Shown here piece after piece: positions 26,792 to 35,241 of a stretch of DNA of 64,000 nucleotides; the first letter of the stretch is position 1, and each line of letters begins with the position of its first letter. This DNA comes from Saccharopolyspora shandongensis. GTDB taxonomy: Bacteria > Actinomycetota > Actinomycetes > Mycobacteriales > Pseudonocardiaceae. Both the position numbers and the translations under genes were made by a program. The notes beneath the pieces are model-generated. The model was given only the letters and a program-made list of their open reading frames with translations, had not been told where the DNA came from and did no database searches. The DNA is taken from NCBI RefSeq assembly GCF_900106995.1, contig NZ_FNOK01000027.1:1-64000 (forward strand). The letters run 5' to 3'.

Positions 26792-27946
26792 ATGGATCGC
26801 GGCTCGTCCCACCCGACGTTCGGGATCGAAGAGGAGTTCCTGGTCCTGGATCCCGGCACCGGCCGGCCGACGCCGCGAGCCGCCGACGTCCTGCGCGAGG
26901 TCCCGGCGGCCGGGAGCGACGCCACCAGCAACTTCACGGCGGAGTTCGCCCGCTTCCAACTGGAGGCCAACACCCCGGTGTGCCGCACCGCGGCCGAGGC
27001 GCGCGACCACCTGATCTCGGCCCGGCGCAGCCTCGTCGCCGCGGCGGGCCGGCGCAACCTCCGAATGGTCTCCACCGGCTACTCCCCGCTCGGCATGCCC
27101 GATCCCGTCCCGATCACCGACAAACCCCGGTACCGGCGCATCAGCGACCGGTTCGGGCTGCTGCTGGACTCGCACGCCACCACCGGTTGCCACGTCCACG
27201 TCGGCATGCCCGACCTGGCCACCAGCCTGGCCGTGTCCAACCACCTGCGTCCGCACCTGCCCGCGCTGCTCGCACTCACCGCGAACTCACCGTTCTGCGA
27301 CGGCCGGGACACCGGGCACGCCAGCTGGCGGACGATCGTCTGGTCCCGGCTGCCCTCGGCCGGACCGCCGCCGGTGCACCGGGACCCGGCGTCCTACCAG
27401 CGCGCCGTCGACCTGCTGCTGGCCAGCGGCGCCGCGCTCGACCCCGCCATGGTCTACTGGCTCGTCCGGCCGGCGCCACATCTGTCCACATTGGAAATCC
27501 GGGTGGCGGACGCAGTCGGCACGGCGGACGAAGCGCTGCTGTTGGCGCTCCTGGTGCGCGCACTGGCCACGGTGGCGCTGCAGGACGTCGCCGAGAACCG
27601 CCCCGCGCCGGAGCTGCCCGACGAGCGGCTCCGCCTCGCGCTGTGGCGCGCCGCCCACGACGGGCTGGAGGGCCAGGGACTCGACGACACCGGGGAACTC
27701 GTGTCCGCGCGCTCGCTGCTGGACGAGCTGGTCAAAACGGCCCTGCCCGCGCTGGACGCCAGCGGTGACACGCAGTTCGTGACCGGCGCCCTCGACCAGC
27801 TGCTGCGGCACGGCGGCGGAGCCCACCGCCAGCGCCTCGCGCATGCCCGCAGACAGGACATCTCGGACGTCGTCGACCTGCTCGCCGAGCAAACCGGCAC
27901 GTCCCCGCCCGTCCGATCTATTATCCACAGTGGACTAACGGATTAA
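26792..27946 (+). CDS. Carboxylate-amine ligase, YbdK/GCS2 family
   Basis: A 384-residue glutamate-cysteine-ligase type 2 homologue. Near the start is the family hallmark TFGIEEEFLVLDP (residues 9-21), followed by NFTAEFARFQLEANTP and the HVHVGMPD metal/nucleotide region near 135. The C-terminal RVADAVGTADEALLLALLVRAL is also typical. YbdK-type enzymes have weak gamma-glutamylcysteine ligase activity in vitro, and actinomycetes use many paralogues whose roles are unclear. ATG at 26792 follows AGAAGGGGG. Confidence 0.9.
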   Translation: MDRGSSHPTFGIEEEFLVLDPGTGRPTPRAADVLREVPAAGSDATSNFTAEFARFQLEANTPVCRTAAEARDHLISARRSLVAAAGRRNLRMVSTGYSPLGMPDPVPITDKPRYRRISDRFGLLLDSHATTGCHVHVGMPDLATSLAVSNHLRPHLPALLALTANSPFCDGRDTGHASWRTIVWSRLPSAGPPPVHRDPASYQRAVDLLLASGAALDPAMVYWLVRPAPHLSTLEIRVADAVGTADEALLLALLVRALATVALQDVAENRPAPELPDERLRLALWRAAHDGLEGQGLDDTGELVSARSLLDELVKTALPALDASGDTQFVTGALDQLLRHGGGAHRQRLAHARRQDISDVVDLLAEQTGTSPPVRSIIHSGLTD

Positions 27947-27958
27947 CGCTGCTGTTGA

Positions 27959-27982
27959 GCAGATCTCACCTAGTTGATCTGC
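27959..27982 (+). terminator. Weak hairpin after the YbdK-like gene
   Basis: GCAGATC and GATCTGC form a 7-bp stem across a 10-base loop, followed by ATTT, 12 bp after the stop. The stem is short, so confidence is limited. Confidence 0.4.
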
Positions 27983-28047
27983 ATTTCGCCACGCCGCCTT
28001 GCTAGGCTCGGCCCTCGAAGCGTCACCCGACAAAGGGAGATCCAGCG

Positions 28048-28785
28048 ATGGCCGCAGCTCCGCAGCGAATCGTGGACGCCGTCCTCTTCGACACCTTCGG
28101 CACCGTGGTCGACTGGCGGTCCGGCGTGACCGACGCAGTGGAGGCGATCGCGTTCCGGTGCGGCGTCGAGGTCGACGCAGCCGAGTTCGCGCTCCGGTGG
28201 CGGGCGCGCTACCAGCCTTCGATGGCACCCATCCGCAACGGCACCAGGGAGTTCGTCAACCTCGACGAGCTGCACCGGGAGAACCTGATCGCGACGGCGG
28301 AGGAAATGGGCCTGCCCGTCGACCGGATCGAGCCGGCGGACCTGGAGTGGCTGAACCGGTCCTGGCACCGGCTCGACGGCTGGCCCGACAGCGTGCCCGG
28401 GCTGGCCGAGCTCAAGCGGCACTTCATCATCGGCCCGCTGTCCAACGGGCACCTCGCGCTGCTGACCAACATGGCCAAGCACGCCGGGCTGCCCTGGGAC
28501 GTCATCATCGGCTCCGACGTGATCCACGCCTACAAGCCGGACCCGAACGCCTACCTCGGCGCGGCCCGGCTGCTCGACCTGCCGCCGAACCGGGTCATGC
28601 TGTGCGCCGCGCACAACGAGGACCTGGGCGCGGCCCGCAGCGTCGGGTTCCGGACGGCGTTCGTGGCGCGACCGCAGGAGTACGGGCCCACCCAGCAGAC
28701 CGACCTGCACGCCACCGACACCTGGGACGTCATCGCCCGCGACATCCGGGACCTGGCGACGCAGCTGCGCGACCACGCGGCCTGA
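28048..28785 (+). CDS. Haloacid dehalogenase type II (HAD superfamily)
   Basis: A 245-residue L-2-haloacid-dehalogenase-like hydrolase. Motif I is LFDTFGTVVDW with the nucleophile at Asp15, motif II PLSNG near residue 131, motif III YKPDP near 163 (Lys), and motif IV the CAAHNEDLGAARSVG stretch near 190. It would hydrolyse the carbon-halogen bond of short haloacids, though many homologues act on phosphate esters. It converges on the TetR gene 12 bp downstream and has no other partner here. Confidence 0.88.
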   Translation: MAAAPQRIVDAVLFDTFGTVVDWRSGVTDAVEAIAFRCGVEVDAAEFALRWRARYQPSMAPIRNGTREFVNLDELHRENLIATAEEMGLPVDRIEPADLEWLNRSWHRLDGWPDSVPGLAELKRHFIIGPLSNGHLALLTNMAKHAGLPWDVIIGSDVIHAYKPDPNAYLGAARLLDLPPNRVMLCAAHNEDLGAARSVGFRTAFVARPQEYGPTQQTDLHATDTWDVIARDIRDLATQLRDHAA

Positions 28786-28796
28786 CGCCGGCGGGC

Positions 28797-29453
28797 CTAG
28801 TCCGCTTCCGGCGCGAAGGCCTGCAGGAAGGTGCGGACCGCGGCCGCTGCCACGGTCCGGAGCTCGTCGTCGGGCACCTGGCGGGTGCCCAGGCGGGCCC
28901 GCGCTTCCATCGGGCCGGTCAGCAGCGCCGCGAACTGCTCGGCGGCCTCGGCCGGATCGCACGCGCGCAGGCGGCCCGCCAGCGCGAGCCGGGCGAGGCG
29001 GTCGGCGAGTGCTTCGGTGACGCGGTCCGACGCGCGGCCCCGGACGATGTCGATCAGGTCGGGGAACCTGCCCAGCTCGGCGTAGAGCAACCGGCGCAGC
29101 GCCCAGGACCGGTCGTCACAGTGGCACTGGAGCAGGCGGAAGCCGACCTCTTCCAGCATCGGCCGCAGGTCGCCCTCGCTGCGCAGCTGGTCGACGACCT
29201 CCATGTTCCGCGCGAGGGCCCGGTCCGCGTCGGCGGCGATCGCCTGCCGGAACAGGTTCTCCTTGTCGCCGAAGTGGTTGTACACGGTGGGTTTGGCGAC
29301 GCCGGCCTCCGCCGCGATCGCGTCCACCCCGGCCTGGGCGTATCCCTCGCGGGCGAAAACCCGCATCGCCGCGTCCAGGATCGCCTGGCGCTTGTCGATG
29401 CGACCGCGCGAGGCGCTGCGCCCCGACGCCGCCGTTGTGCCCGCTCCGCTCAC
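28797..29453 (-). CDS. TetR-family regulator, last gene of the ABC uptake operon
   Basis: A 218-residue TetR protein. Its HTH (AILDAAMRVFAREGYAQAGVDAIAAEAGVAKPTVYNHFGDKENLF) is at residues 24-68 and a ligand-binding C-terminal domain with a TetR_C-like HCDDRSWALRRLLYAELGRFPDL follows. Its GTG start overlaps the stop of the upstream dual ATPase (GTGA) with only a weak ribosome site, so its translation is probably coupled to the transporter. That placement suggests feedback control of the uptake system or its export partner. The target sites are unknown. Confidence 0.85.
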   Translation of the reverse strand: MSGAGTTAASGRSASRGRIDKRQAILDAAMRVFAREGYAQAGVDAIAAEAGVAKPTVYNHFGDKENLFRQAIAADADRALARNMEVVDQLRSEGDLRPMLEEVGFRLLQCHCDDRSWALRRLLYAELGRFPDLIDIVRGRASDRVTEALADRLARLALAGRLRACDPAEAAEQFAALLTGPMEARARLGTRQVPDDELRTVAAAAVRTFLQAFAPEAD

Positions 29454-31060
29454 GCCGACATGCTACCCCTCGCTGAACTCGCGGGTTCACTCGAATGGAC
29501 ACTCCCACCCAGCGGCTCCCAGCCCCGCGTCGCCGCGTCGAGGAGTTCTTCCGCAGCCGCGTGCTTCGGCGCCGAGAGGACCGCCTCGGTCTCGCCCTGC
29601 TCCACGATCTCCCCCTCGTGCATGATCAGGAGGCGGTCGGTGAGGCTCGCCGCCACCGCCAGGTCGTGGGTGATCACCACCAGTGCCGTGCCCGTGTCCC
29701 GGTGCACCCCGTTGAGCAGGTCGAGCAGCTCGGCCTGGGTCAGCGCGTCGAGACCCGAGGTGATCTCGTCGCAGATCAGCAGCTCCGGCCGGCTGAGCAG
29801 GGCGCGGACCAGGGCCGCGCGCTGGAGTTCGCCGCCCGACAGGGAACGCGGCAGGCGGGCCGCGCTGGACTCCGCCACGCCGAGGCGGGCGAGGCCCTCG
29901 ACCGCCTCGGCGCGCGCCGCCGAACTCGTTGCGCCGCGCAGCCTTTCGGCGGTCCGGGCGACCTGGTCCAGGACCGGGACGAACTCGTTGAACGACGCCC
30001 GCGCGTCCTGGAACACGTACTGGATCCGGGCGAGCTGGTCCCGGGTGCGCCTGCGGAGCTTGGGTGGCAGCAGATCGCCGTCCAAGCGGATCTCGCCGAG
30101 GCGGTGCGGGTGCAGGCCCGCGATGCAGCGCGCGAGCGTGGTCTTGCCGCTGCCCGAGCGCCCCACCACCGCGAGCTTGTCGCCCGCCCGGATGTCCAGC
30201 GTCACCTCGCGCAGCGTGTCCACCCGGCCATGACCCGCGGTCACCGCCCTCACAGTCACCAGCGGTCGCCCTCCTCCGGCGCGACCGGGCTCGGCGGTGC
30301 GGCCGGGCTGCGCGGTGACCAGCCGCTTCGTGTAGGCGTGCCGGGGAGAACCGAGGACCTCCCGACGCGGGCCGGACTCGACGATGCCGCCGCCGTTCAT
30401 GACCAGCACCTGGTGCGCCAGCTCGCGCACCAGGTCCAGGTCGTGGGTCAGCAGCAGGACCGCGATGCCCTGTGCCGCAACGGCTCTCAGCTCCCCGGCC
30501 AGCCGGGCGCGGGTCACCGCGTCCTGACCGGTGGTCGGCTCATCGGCGACCACGACGCGCGGGCGGCCGACGAGCTCGTGCGCCAGCACGACGCGTTGCT
30601 GCTGCCCGCCGGAAAGCTGGTGCGGGTATCGCCGCAGCAGCTCCTCGCCGTCCGGCAGCTGCGCCTGGCGGAGCGCTTCGAGCACCCGGGCCCGCACCAA
30701 CCGCCTGCGCTCCGCGCGGGTGCCGGTGCGGATGTGCAGGCGCGCGATCTCGTGCAGCACCGAGCCGACGCGGCGAACCGGGTTCAGCGCCGCCGAAGGA
30801 TGCTGCGGGACGTAGCCGACGAGGCCGGGTTCCGGCGGGTGGTCGGCATCCACCGCGACACCGGCGACCTCCACCTGGCCCGTGACGCTCGCACCCGCGG
30901 GCCGTTCGCCGAGCAGCGCCAGGGCCGTGGTGGTCTTCCCGCTGCCGGACTCGCCGACCAGCGCGGTCACCTCGCCCACGGCCAGGGCGAACGACACCCC
31001 GGAGACGATCTCGCGCCCTCCCGTGGCGACGGTGAGGTTGCGGACTTCCACGACGGTCAA
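29450..31060 (-). CDS. Fused dual ATPase of oligopeptide/nickel-type ABC importer (DppD-DppF-like)
   Basis: A 536-residue protein with two complete ABC domains. Domain 1 (about 1-250) has GESGSGKTTT, YPHQLSGGQQQR and VVVADEPTTG. Domain 2 (about 270-510) has GRSGSGKTTL, SLSGGELQRA and LLICDEITSGLD. Note the Glu-to-Ile change after Asp-Glu in the second Walker B region (DEIT instead of DEPT), a tolerated variant in this class. The TTG at 31060 follows GGAGG and overlaps the permease stop. It energises import by the two permeases upstream, inferred to take up a metallophore. Confidence 0.92.
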   Translation of the reverse strand: MTVVEVRNLTVATGGREIVSGVSFALAVGEVTALVGESGSGKTTTALALLGERPAGASVTGQVEVAGVAVDADHPPEPGLVGYVPQHPSAALNPVRRVGSVLHEIARLHIRTGTRAERRRLVRARVLEALRQAQLPDGEELLRRYPHQLSGGQQQRVVLAHELVGRPRVVVADEPTTGQDAVTRARLAGELRAVAAQGIAVLLLTHDLDLVRELAHQVLVMNGGGIVESGPRREVLGSPRHAYTKRLVTAQPGRTAEPGRAGGGRPLVTVRAVTAGHGRVDTLREVTLDIRAGDKLAVVGRSGSGKTTLARCIAGLHPHRLGEIRLDGDLLPPKLRRRTRDQLARIQYVFQDARASFNEFVPVLDQVARTAERLRGATSSAARAEAVEGLARLGVAESSAARLPRSLSGGELQRAALVRALLSRPELLICDEITSGLDALTQAELLDLLNGVHRDTGTALVVITHDLAVAASLTDRLLIMHEGEIVEQGETEAVLSAPKHAAAEELLDAATRGWEPLGGSVHSSEPASSARGSMSA

Positions 31061-31851
31061 CGTGCCTCCAGGGCGGTCGAACGAGCGCGCAGCCACCGGT
31101 CGAACGCGAGGTTCACGCCCACCGACAGCAGCACGATCAGCAGTGCGGGCAGCGCCACCGCCCACGGCTGGATGAACAGGCCGGTCCGGTTGCGGTCGAC
31201 CATCGCCGCCCAGTCGCTGGCGCCCGGCGAGATCCCCACGCCCAGGAAGCTCGCCGACGCGACCAGGTAGATCGCCCCGGTGAAGCGGGTGCCCAGGTCC
31301 GCGGCGAGCGTCCGGCGCATCGCGCGGGCCACGTAGCCCGCACCGATGCGCAGGCGGCTCTCGCCCTGCAGGCGCATCGCCTCCACCGCGGGCCCGCTGG
31401 CCAGCGAAAGCGCCGCCGCGCGGCTGATCCGCACCACATCCGGCAGGTTGATCAGCGCGACGATCCCGATCAGCACCCACGGGGCGTCGGGCGCGATCGA
31501 GGCGAGCAGCAACAGCATCAGCATCGACGGGATCGCCAGCACCAGGTCCAGCGGCCGCATCAGCGCCTCGTCGAGCAGGCGGCTCTTCGTCATGCCCGCC
31601 GCCAGCCCCAGCGGAACCGCCGGCAGGTAGGTGCAGGCCGTCGCGATCGCGGCGGTCAGCACCAGCGACCGGCCGCCCAGCAGCACCTCGTTCCACACGT
31701 CCCGGCCGACGAAGTCGGTCCCGAACCAATGACCGCCGCCGAGCGCGAAGGCCACGTCCTTGGCCGTGTCGCCGGTGGCGAACAGCGGCCCGAACAGCGC
31801 CAGCAGGACCGGCACGCCCACCAGCGCGGCGGGCAGCGCGTACTTGTTCAC
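31057..31851 (-). CDS. ABC importer permease (DppC-like)
   Basis: A 264-residue permease with six likely membrane helices. It contains the GTDFVGRDVWNEVLLGGRSLVLTAA start typical of DppC/NikC proteins and the EAA-loop stretch AAALSLASGPAVEAMRLQGES near residues 148-168. GTG at 31851 overlaps the DppB-like permease stop (GTGA). It pairs with that permease in the transmembrane channel of the peptide/nickel-type importer. Confidence 0.92.
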   Translation of the reverse strand: MNKYALPAALVGVPVLLALFGPLFATGDTAKDVAFALGGGHWFGTDFVGRDVWNEVLLGGRSLVLTAAIATACTYLPAVPLGLAAGMTKSRLLDEALMRPLDLVLAIPSMLMLLLLASIAPDAPWVLIGIVALINLPDVVRISRAAALSLASGPAVEAMRLQGESRLRIGAGYVARAMRRTLAADLGTRFTGAIYLVASASFLGVGISPGASDWAAMVDRNRTGLFIQPWAVALPALLIVLLSVGVNLAFDRWLRARSTALEAR

Positions 31852-32789
31852 CGGCCCGCCTCCGACGCCGGCGCCAGGCCGCGGGCCGCGATGTCCGCCG
31901 CCAGGTTGACCAGCACCGTGGTCCCGGCGAGCACCACCGCCAGGCCCTGGATCACCGGCAGGTCCCGCGCCGAGACCGCCTCGACCAGCGTCGTGCCCAG
32001 GCCGGGGATGACGAAGATCGCCTCGATCACGATCACGCCGCCGATCAGCCAGTCCGCGGTGCGGGCGAGCTGCTGCACCGCGGGAGCGATGGCGTTGGGC
32101 AGCGCGTGCGCGAAGCGGGCGCGGACCGGCGAGATCCCGAGCCTGCGGACGTGGCGGACGTACTCGGCCCGCTGCGCGTCGATCATGCCCGCGCGCACCA
32201 GCCTGCTCAGCGAGCAGATCGGGCGCAGCAGCAGCACGAAGACCGGCAGGACCAGCACCGCCGGATCGCCGAGCAGCGAGCCTGATCCGACCGCGGTGGG
32301 CGGGAACCAGCCCAGTTGCACCGCGAACACGGTCACCACCAGCACGCCCATCGCGAACTCCGGCGCCGAGTACAGGCCGAGCGTGCCACTGGTGACGACC
32401 CGGTCGATCCGGCCACCTTCGCGGCGCGCGGCGAGCATGCCCAGCGCCACCGACAGCGGCACGAGCAGCACGAGGGTCAGCCCGGCCAGCAGCAGCGTCG
32501 GGCCCAGCGCCGCGCCGATGATGTCGGCCACGGCCCGCGGCCCGACCAGCGACTGCCCGAAATCGCCGTGCAGCGCGCCGAGCAGCCACCCGCCGAGGCG
32601 CTGCCACGCGGGCTCGTTCAGGCCGAGCTGTTCGCGCAGCAGCGCGATGATCGCCGGGTCCGGGTTGTCCCCGGCGATCGTGACGGCCGCATCGCCCGGC
32701 AAGGCCTCGGTCAGGAAGAACACCGCGGCCATCACCAGAACGACCTGCACCACGCCCAGCAGCACCCGCCGGAGGACGTAGCGGGTCAC
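31848..32789 (-). CDS. ABC importer permease (DppB-like)
   Basis: A 313-residue permease with six likely helices. The N-terminal RYVLRRVLLGVVQVVLVMAA, the LPGDAA signature and the EAA loop GMIDAQRAEYVRHVRRLGIS near residues 205-224 are standard for DppB/NikB. It overlaps both neighbours by four bases. It forms the importer channel with the DppC-like protein. Confidence 0.92.
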   Translation of the reverse strand: MTRYVLRRVLLGVVQVVLVMAAVFFLTEALPGDAAVTIAGDNPDPAIIALLREQLGLNEPAWQRLGGWLLGALHGDFGQSLVGPRAVADIIGAALGPTLLLAGLTLVLLVPLSVALGMLAARREGGRIDRVVTSGTLGLYSAPEFAMGVLVVTVFAVQLGWFPPTAVGSGSLLGDPAVLVLPVFVLLLRPICSLSRLVRAGMIDAQRAEYVRHVRRLGISPVRARFAHALPNAIAPAVQQLARTADWLIGGVIVIEAIFVIPGLGTTLVEAVSARDLPVIQGLAVVLAGTTVLVNLAADIAARGLAPASEAGR

Positions 32790-34345
32790 GCCAGCCACAC
32801 CCTGTCGTAGCGGGCCCAGTCCAGCGTGTTGGCCGGGGCCCGGTCGTCGACGCCGCCGACGTTCGGCGCCGACGCGACGATCCAGTCCGACACGCCCCAC
32901 CACAGGAAGCCGCCCTCGCGGTGCAGCCGGTCCTGCATCTGGAAGTACAGCTGCTCGCGGCGGGCATCGTCCGCTGTGGACTGCGCCTCGTGGTAGAGCG
33001 CGTCGAAGTCCGGGCGCTGCCACCTGGTGTTGTTGGTCGTCGAGGTCGTGAGCAGGCGCTGCGAGATGTGCGATTCGAGCGGCATCGCGCCGGACCGGTA
33101 GCTGGCGAGCACCCCGTTCTTGGCGATGTCGGACCAGTAGGTGTCCTTGTTGCCCAGCCGGACGTTGAGGTTCAGCCCGGCCTGCCCGGCCTGGTCGGCG
33201 ATGGCCAGCGCCGCCTCCTTCAGCCCGGTCGAGGCGTCGGAGGTGTCGAAGTCGATCGCCAGGCCCTCCGCACCGGCCTGCTTGATCAGGGCGCGGGCCC
33301 GGTCGAGGTCCTGGGCGCGCTGCGGCAGCGCGTCGGCGTAGTACCGGTAGCCCTTGCCGTAGAGGTCGTTGCAGAGCTGCCCGGAGCCCTGCAGCACCGA
33401 CCTGACCAGCTCGTCCCGGTTCACCAGGTGGAACATCGCCTGGCGCAGCTCGGGCCGGTCGAACGGCGGCCGGTCGGTCTTCATGACCAGCCCGTGGAAG
33501 TTGCTCAGCGGCAGCCGGTGCACCTGCACCCGGCCGGTGTTCTCGTGCGTGCGGGCGCTGGTCGGCGTCAGGTCGTGGGCGTACTCGACCTGCCCGCCCA
33601 GCAGCGCGTTGACCCGCGCCGCCTCGTCGTTGGTCACGACGATCTCCAGCTCGTCCAGGTGCGGCGCGCCGTCCCAGTGGTCGGGGTTGCGGGCCGCGAC
33701 GAAGTTGCGCCCGGGCTGGAAGGAGACGAAGCGGAACGGTCCGGAACCCACCGGCCGGTCGAAGCCGGTCGTGCCCTCCGGGACGATGTAGGCGCCCAGC
33801 GTGGCGAGCGCGTTGGGGAACTCCGCGTAGGGCCGCTTGAGGCGGAATTCGACGGTGCGGTCGTCGAGCTCGCGGCTGCCGGGCAGGTCGATCACCTGCA
33901 GGCTGGCCTTGGCCCGGCGGCTGCTGCCCGGCTCCACGATTCGCGCGAAGCTGGCCAGCACGTCGGCCGGGCGCACCGGCCGTCCGTCGTGGAAGGCCGC
34001 CTGCCGCAAGGTGATCCGCCAGGTGAGCAGGTCCCGGCTGGGCTCCCAGCGCTCCGCCAGCCGGGGCTGCGGGGACATGTCCGAGCCGTAGTCGGCGAGC
34101 TTGTCGAACAACGCCTTGGCGCGGGCGATCTCGATGTAGAGGTCGGTTTCGTGCGGGTCGAGCACCTCGGCCGCGCCGCCGCCGGAGAACGCCGCGCGTA
34201 ACCGCCCGCCGGGGCGGGGCGGCCCGGCCGCGGTGGCACCGGTCCCGCCGGCGCAGCCGGACAGCGCCGCGGCGGCACCCGCCGCCGTCAGTCCCAGGAA
34301 ACCGCGCCGGCTCAGCCCGCGAACGAGCCTGGATTCGTGTTGCAT
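32786..34345 (-). CDS. Oligopeptide/nickel-type substrate-binding lipoprotein
   Basis: A 519-residue extracytoplasmic binding protein of the SBP family 5 (OppA/NikA/CntA) class. The signal combines a Tat-type SRRGFLG motif (about residues 12-18) with a lipobox ALSGC near 27-31, so it is probably a Tat-exported lipoprotein. Landmarks include DPHETDLYIEIARAKALFDKL and DRPVGSGPFRF. The ATG start at 34345 has only a distant GGAG, so the start is less certain. A Zur-like box lies 50-64 bp upstream. Class 5 binding proteins carry peptides, nickel or metal-opine complexes; a metallophore ligand is inferred from context. Confidence 0.9.
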   Translation of the reverse strand: MQHESRLVRGLSRRGFLGLTAAGAAAALSGCAGGTGATAAGPPRPGGRLRAAFSGGGAAEVLDPHETDLYIEIARAKALFDKLADYGSDMSPQPRLAERWEPSRDLLTWRITLRQAAFHDGRPVRPADVLASFARIVEPGSSRRAKASLQVIDLPGSRELDDRTVEFRLKRPYAEFPNALATLGAYIVPEGTTGFDRPVGSGPFRFVSFQPGRNFVAARNPDHWDGAPHLDELEIVVTNDEAARVNALLGGQVEYAHDLTPTSARTHENTGRVQVHRLPLSNFHGLVMKTDRPPFDRPELRQAMFHLVNRDELVRSVLQGSGQLCNDLYGKGYRYYADALPQRAQDLDRARALIKQAGAEGLAIDFDTSDASTGLKEAALAIADQAGQAGLNLNVRLGNKDTYWSDIAKNGVLASYRSGAMPLESHISQRLLTTSTTNNTRWQRPDFDALYHEAQSTADDARREQLYFQMQDRLHREGGFLWWGVSDWIVASAPNVGGVDDRAPANTLDWARYDRVWLA

Positions 34346-34394
34346 GCTGGGGTTTTCTCCATTCGAAGGCGTCCCGAACCAAGACCATCGACAA

Positions 34395-34409
34395 CGATAA
34401 TGATTTTCA
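34395..34409. promoter_or_regulatory. Zur-like box upstream of the ABC uptake operon
   Basis: CGATAATGATTTTCA is a 7-1-7 imperfect palindrome (five of seven pairs) closely matching the actinobacterial Zur consensus, which I recall as TGAAAATGATTTTCA. It is identical at 12 of 15 positions to the box at 40656-40670. It sits in the 98-bp gap between the methyltransferase stop and the binding-protein start. A Fur-family protein other than Zur cannot be excluded. Confidence 0.65.
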
Positions 34410-34443
34410 TCTAGACCGCCAAGGGGTGGCCACGAGGCGCATC

Positions 34444-35241
34444 TCACTCATTGCGGCGGAGCACCACGTGCAGACGGTCTCCGCTGAGCCGGGTGGACAG
34501 CGCCGCATCGCGCCGCCACGGCGTCTCGGCGCGCGGGCCGGGCTCGTCGAACAGCGCGACGACCGAAAACCCGTTCCGCGCCGCGAAATACCGGATTTCC
34601 TGCGGGAACAGCAGCCGCCATGCCGAGCGCTGGATCAGCGGCTCGGTCCGTCCCGGCCAGTCCCAACGGCGTTCCCGGCGCAGGAGCTGCTCCGCGTGAT
34701 CGATCCACAGCCGCGTGCGCGACCGGTACTCCACCCCTTCCCAGGCGACCACCTGCTCCCGCACCTCGTCGAGCAACTCGGTGTTGCCCAGGAAGAACGC
34801 GCCATTGCGCATCTCGGCGATCAGCAGGCCGCCCGGCCGCAGGTGCTCGTGGCAGCGCCGCAGGAAGGCGTCGACGTCATCGTTGCCGTGGCAGTACAGG
34901 AAAGCGCTGTCCAGGCAGGTGATGACGTCGAAATCCGTCGGCAGGGGCCCGAACGACCGCATGTCGGCGACCACGAAGTCCGCCTCCGGGCAGTGCTCCC
35001 GCGCGTGCGCCACCATCTGCGGCGAACTGTCCAGGCCCGTGACGCGGTAGCCGAGCGCGGTCCAGCAGCGGGCGTCGCGGCCGGTGCCGCAGCCCACGTC
35101 CAGCAGCCGCTGCCCCGCCCCGAAGCGGTGCACCAGGTCGTCGACGAAGCGGGCCGCGAGGTGCTCGGGATCCGGGAACCGCTGCTCGTAGATGGCCGGG
35201 TTGTCGGTCAGGAAGTTGGCGCTGACGATGTTGGGGCGCAC
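34444..35241 (-). CDS. SAM-dependent methyltransferase of the metallophore locus
   Basis: A 265-residue class I methyltransferase. Motif I is RLLDVGCGTGRDARCWTALG near residues 45-64, TGLDSSPQMVAHARE near 68, and CLDSAFLYCHG near 109-119; LRPGGLLIAEMRNGAFFLG follows near 135. The C-terminal part, about 100 residues, resembles substrate lids of small-molecule N- or O-methyltransferases. GTG at 35241 follows GGGAG and overlaps the end of the MFS gene by 34 bp. It is the last gene of the six-gene biosynthetic block, so it probably methylates the product or an intermediate. Confidence 0.85.
   Translation of the reverse strand: MRPNIVSANFLTDNPAIYEQRFPDPEHLAARFVDDLVHRFGAGQRLLDVGCGTGRDARCWTALGYRVTGLDSSPQMVAHAREHCPEADFVVADMRSFGPLPTDFDVITCLDSAFLYCHGNDDVDAFLRRCHEHLRPGGLLIAEMRNGAFFLGNTELLDEVREQVVAWEGVEYRSRTRLWIDHAEQLLRRERRWDWPGRTEPLIQRSAWRLLFPQEIRYFAARNGFSVVALFDEPGPRAETPWRRDAALSTRLSGDRLHVVLRRNE

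Noticed and set aside
34395..34409. IdeR/DmdR iron box
   Set aside because: The site lacks the TTAGGTTAGGCTAA pattern of actinobacterial iron boxes; a Zur/Fur-family site fits better.
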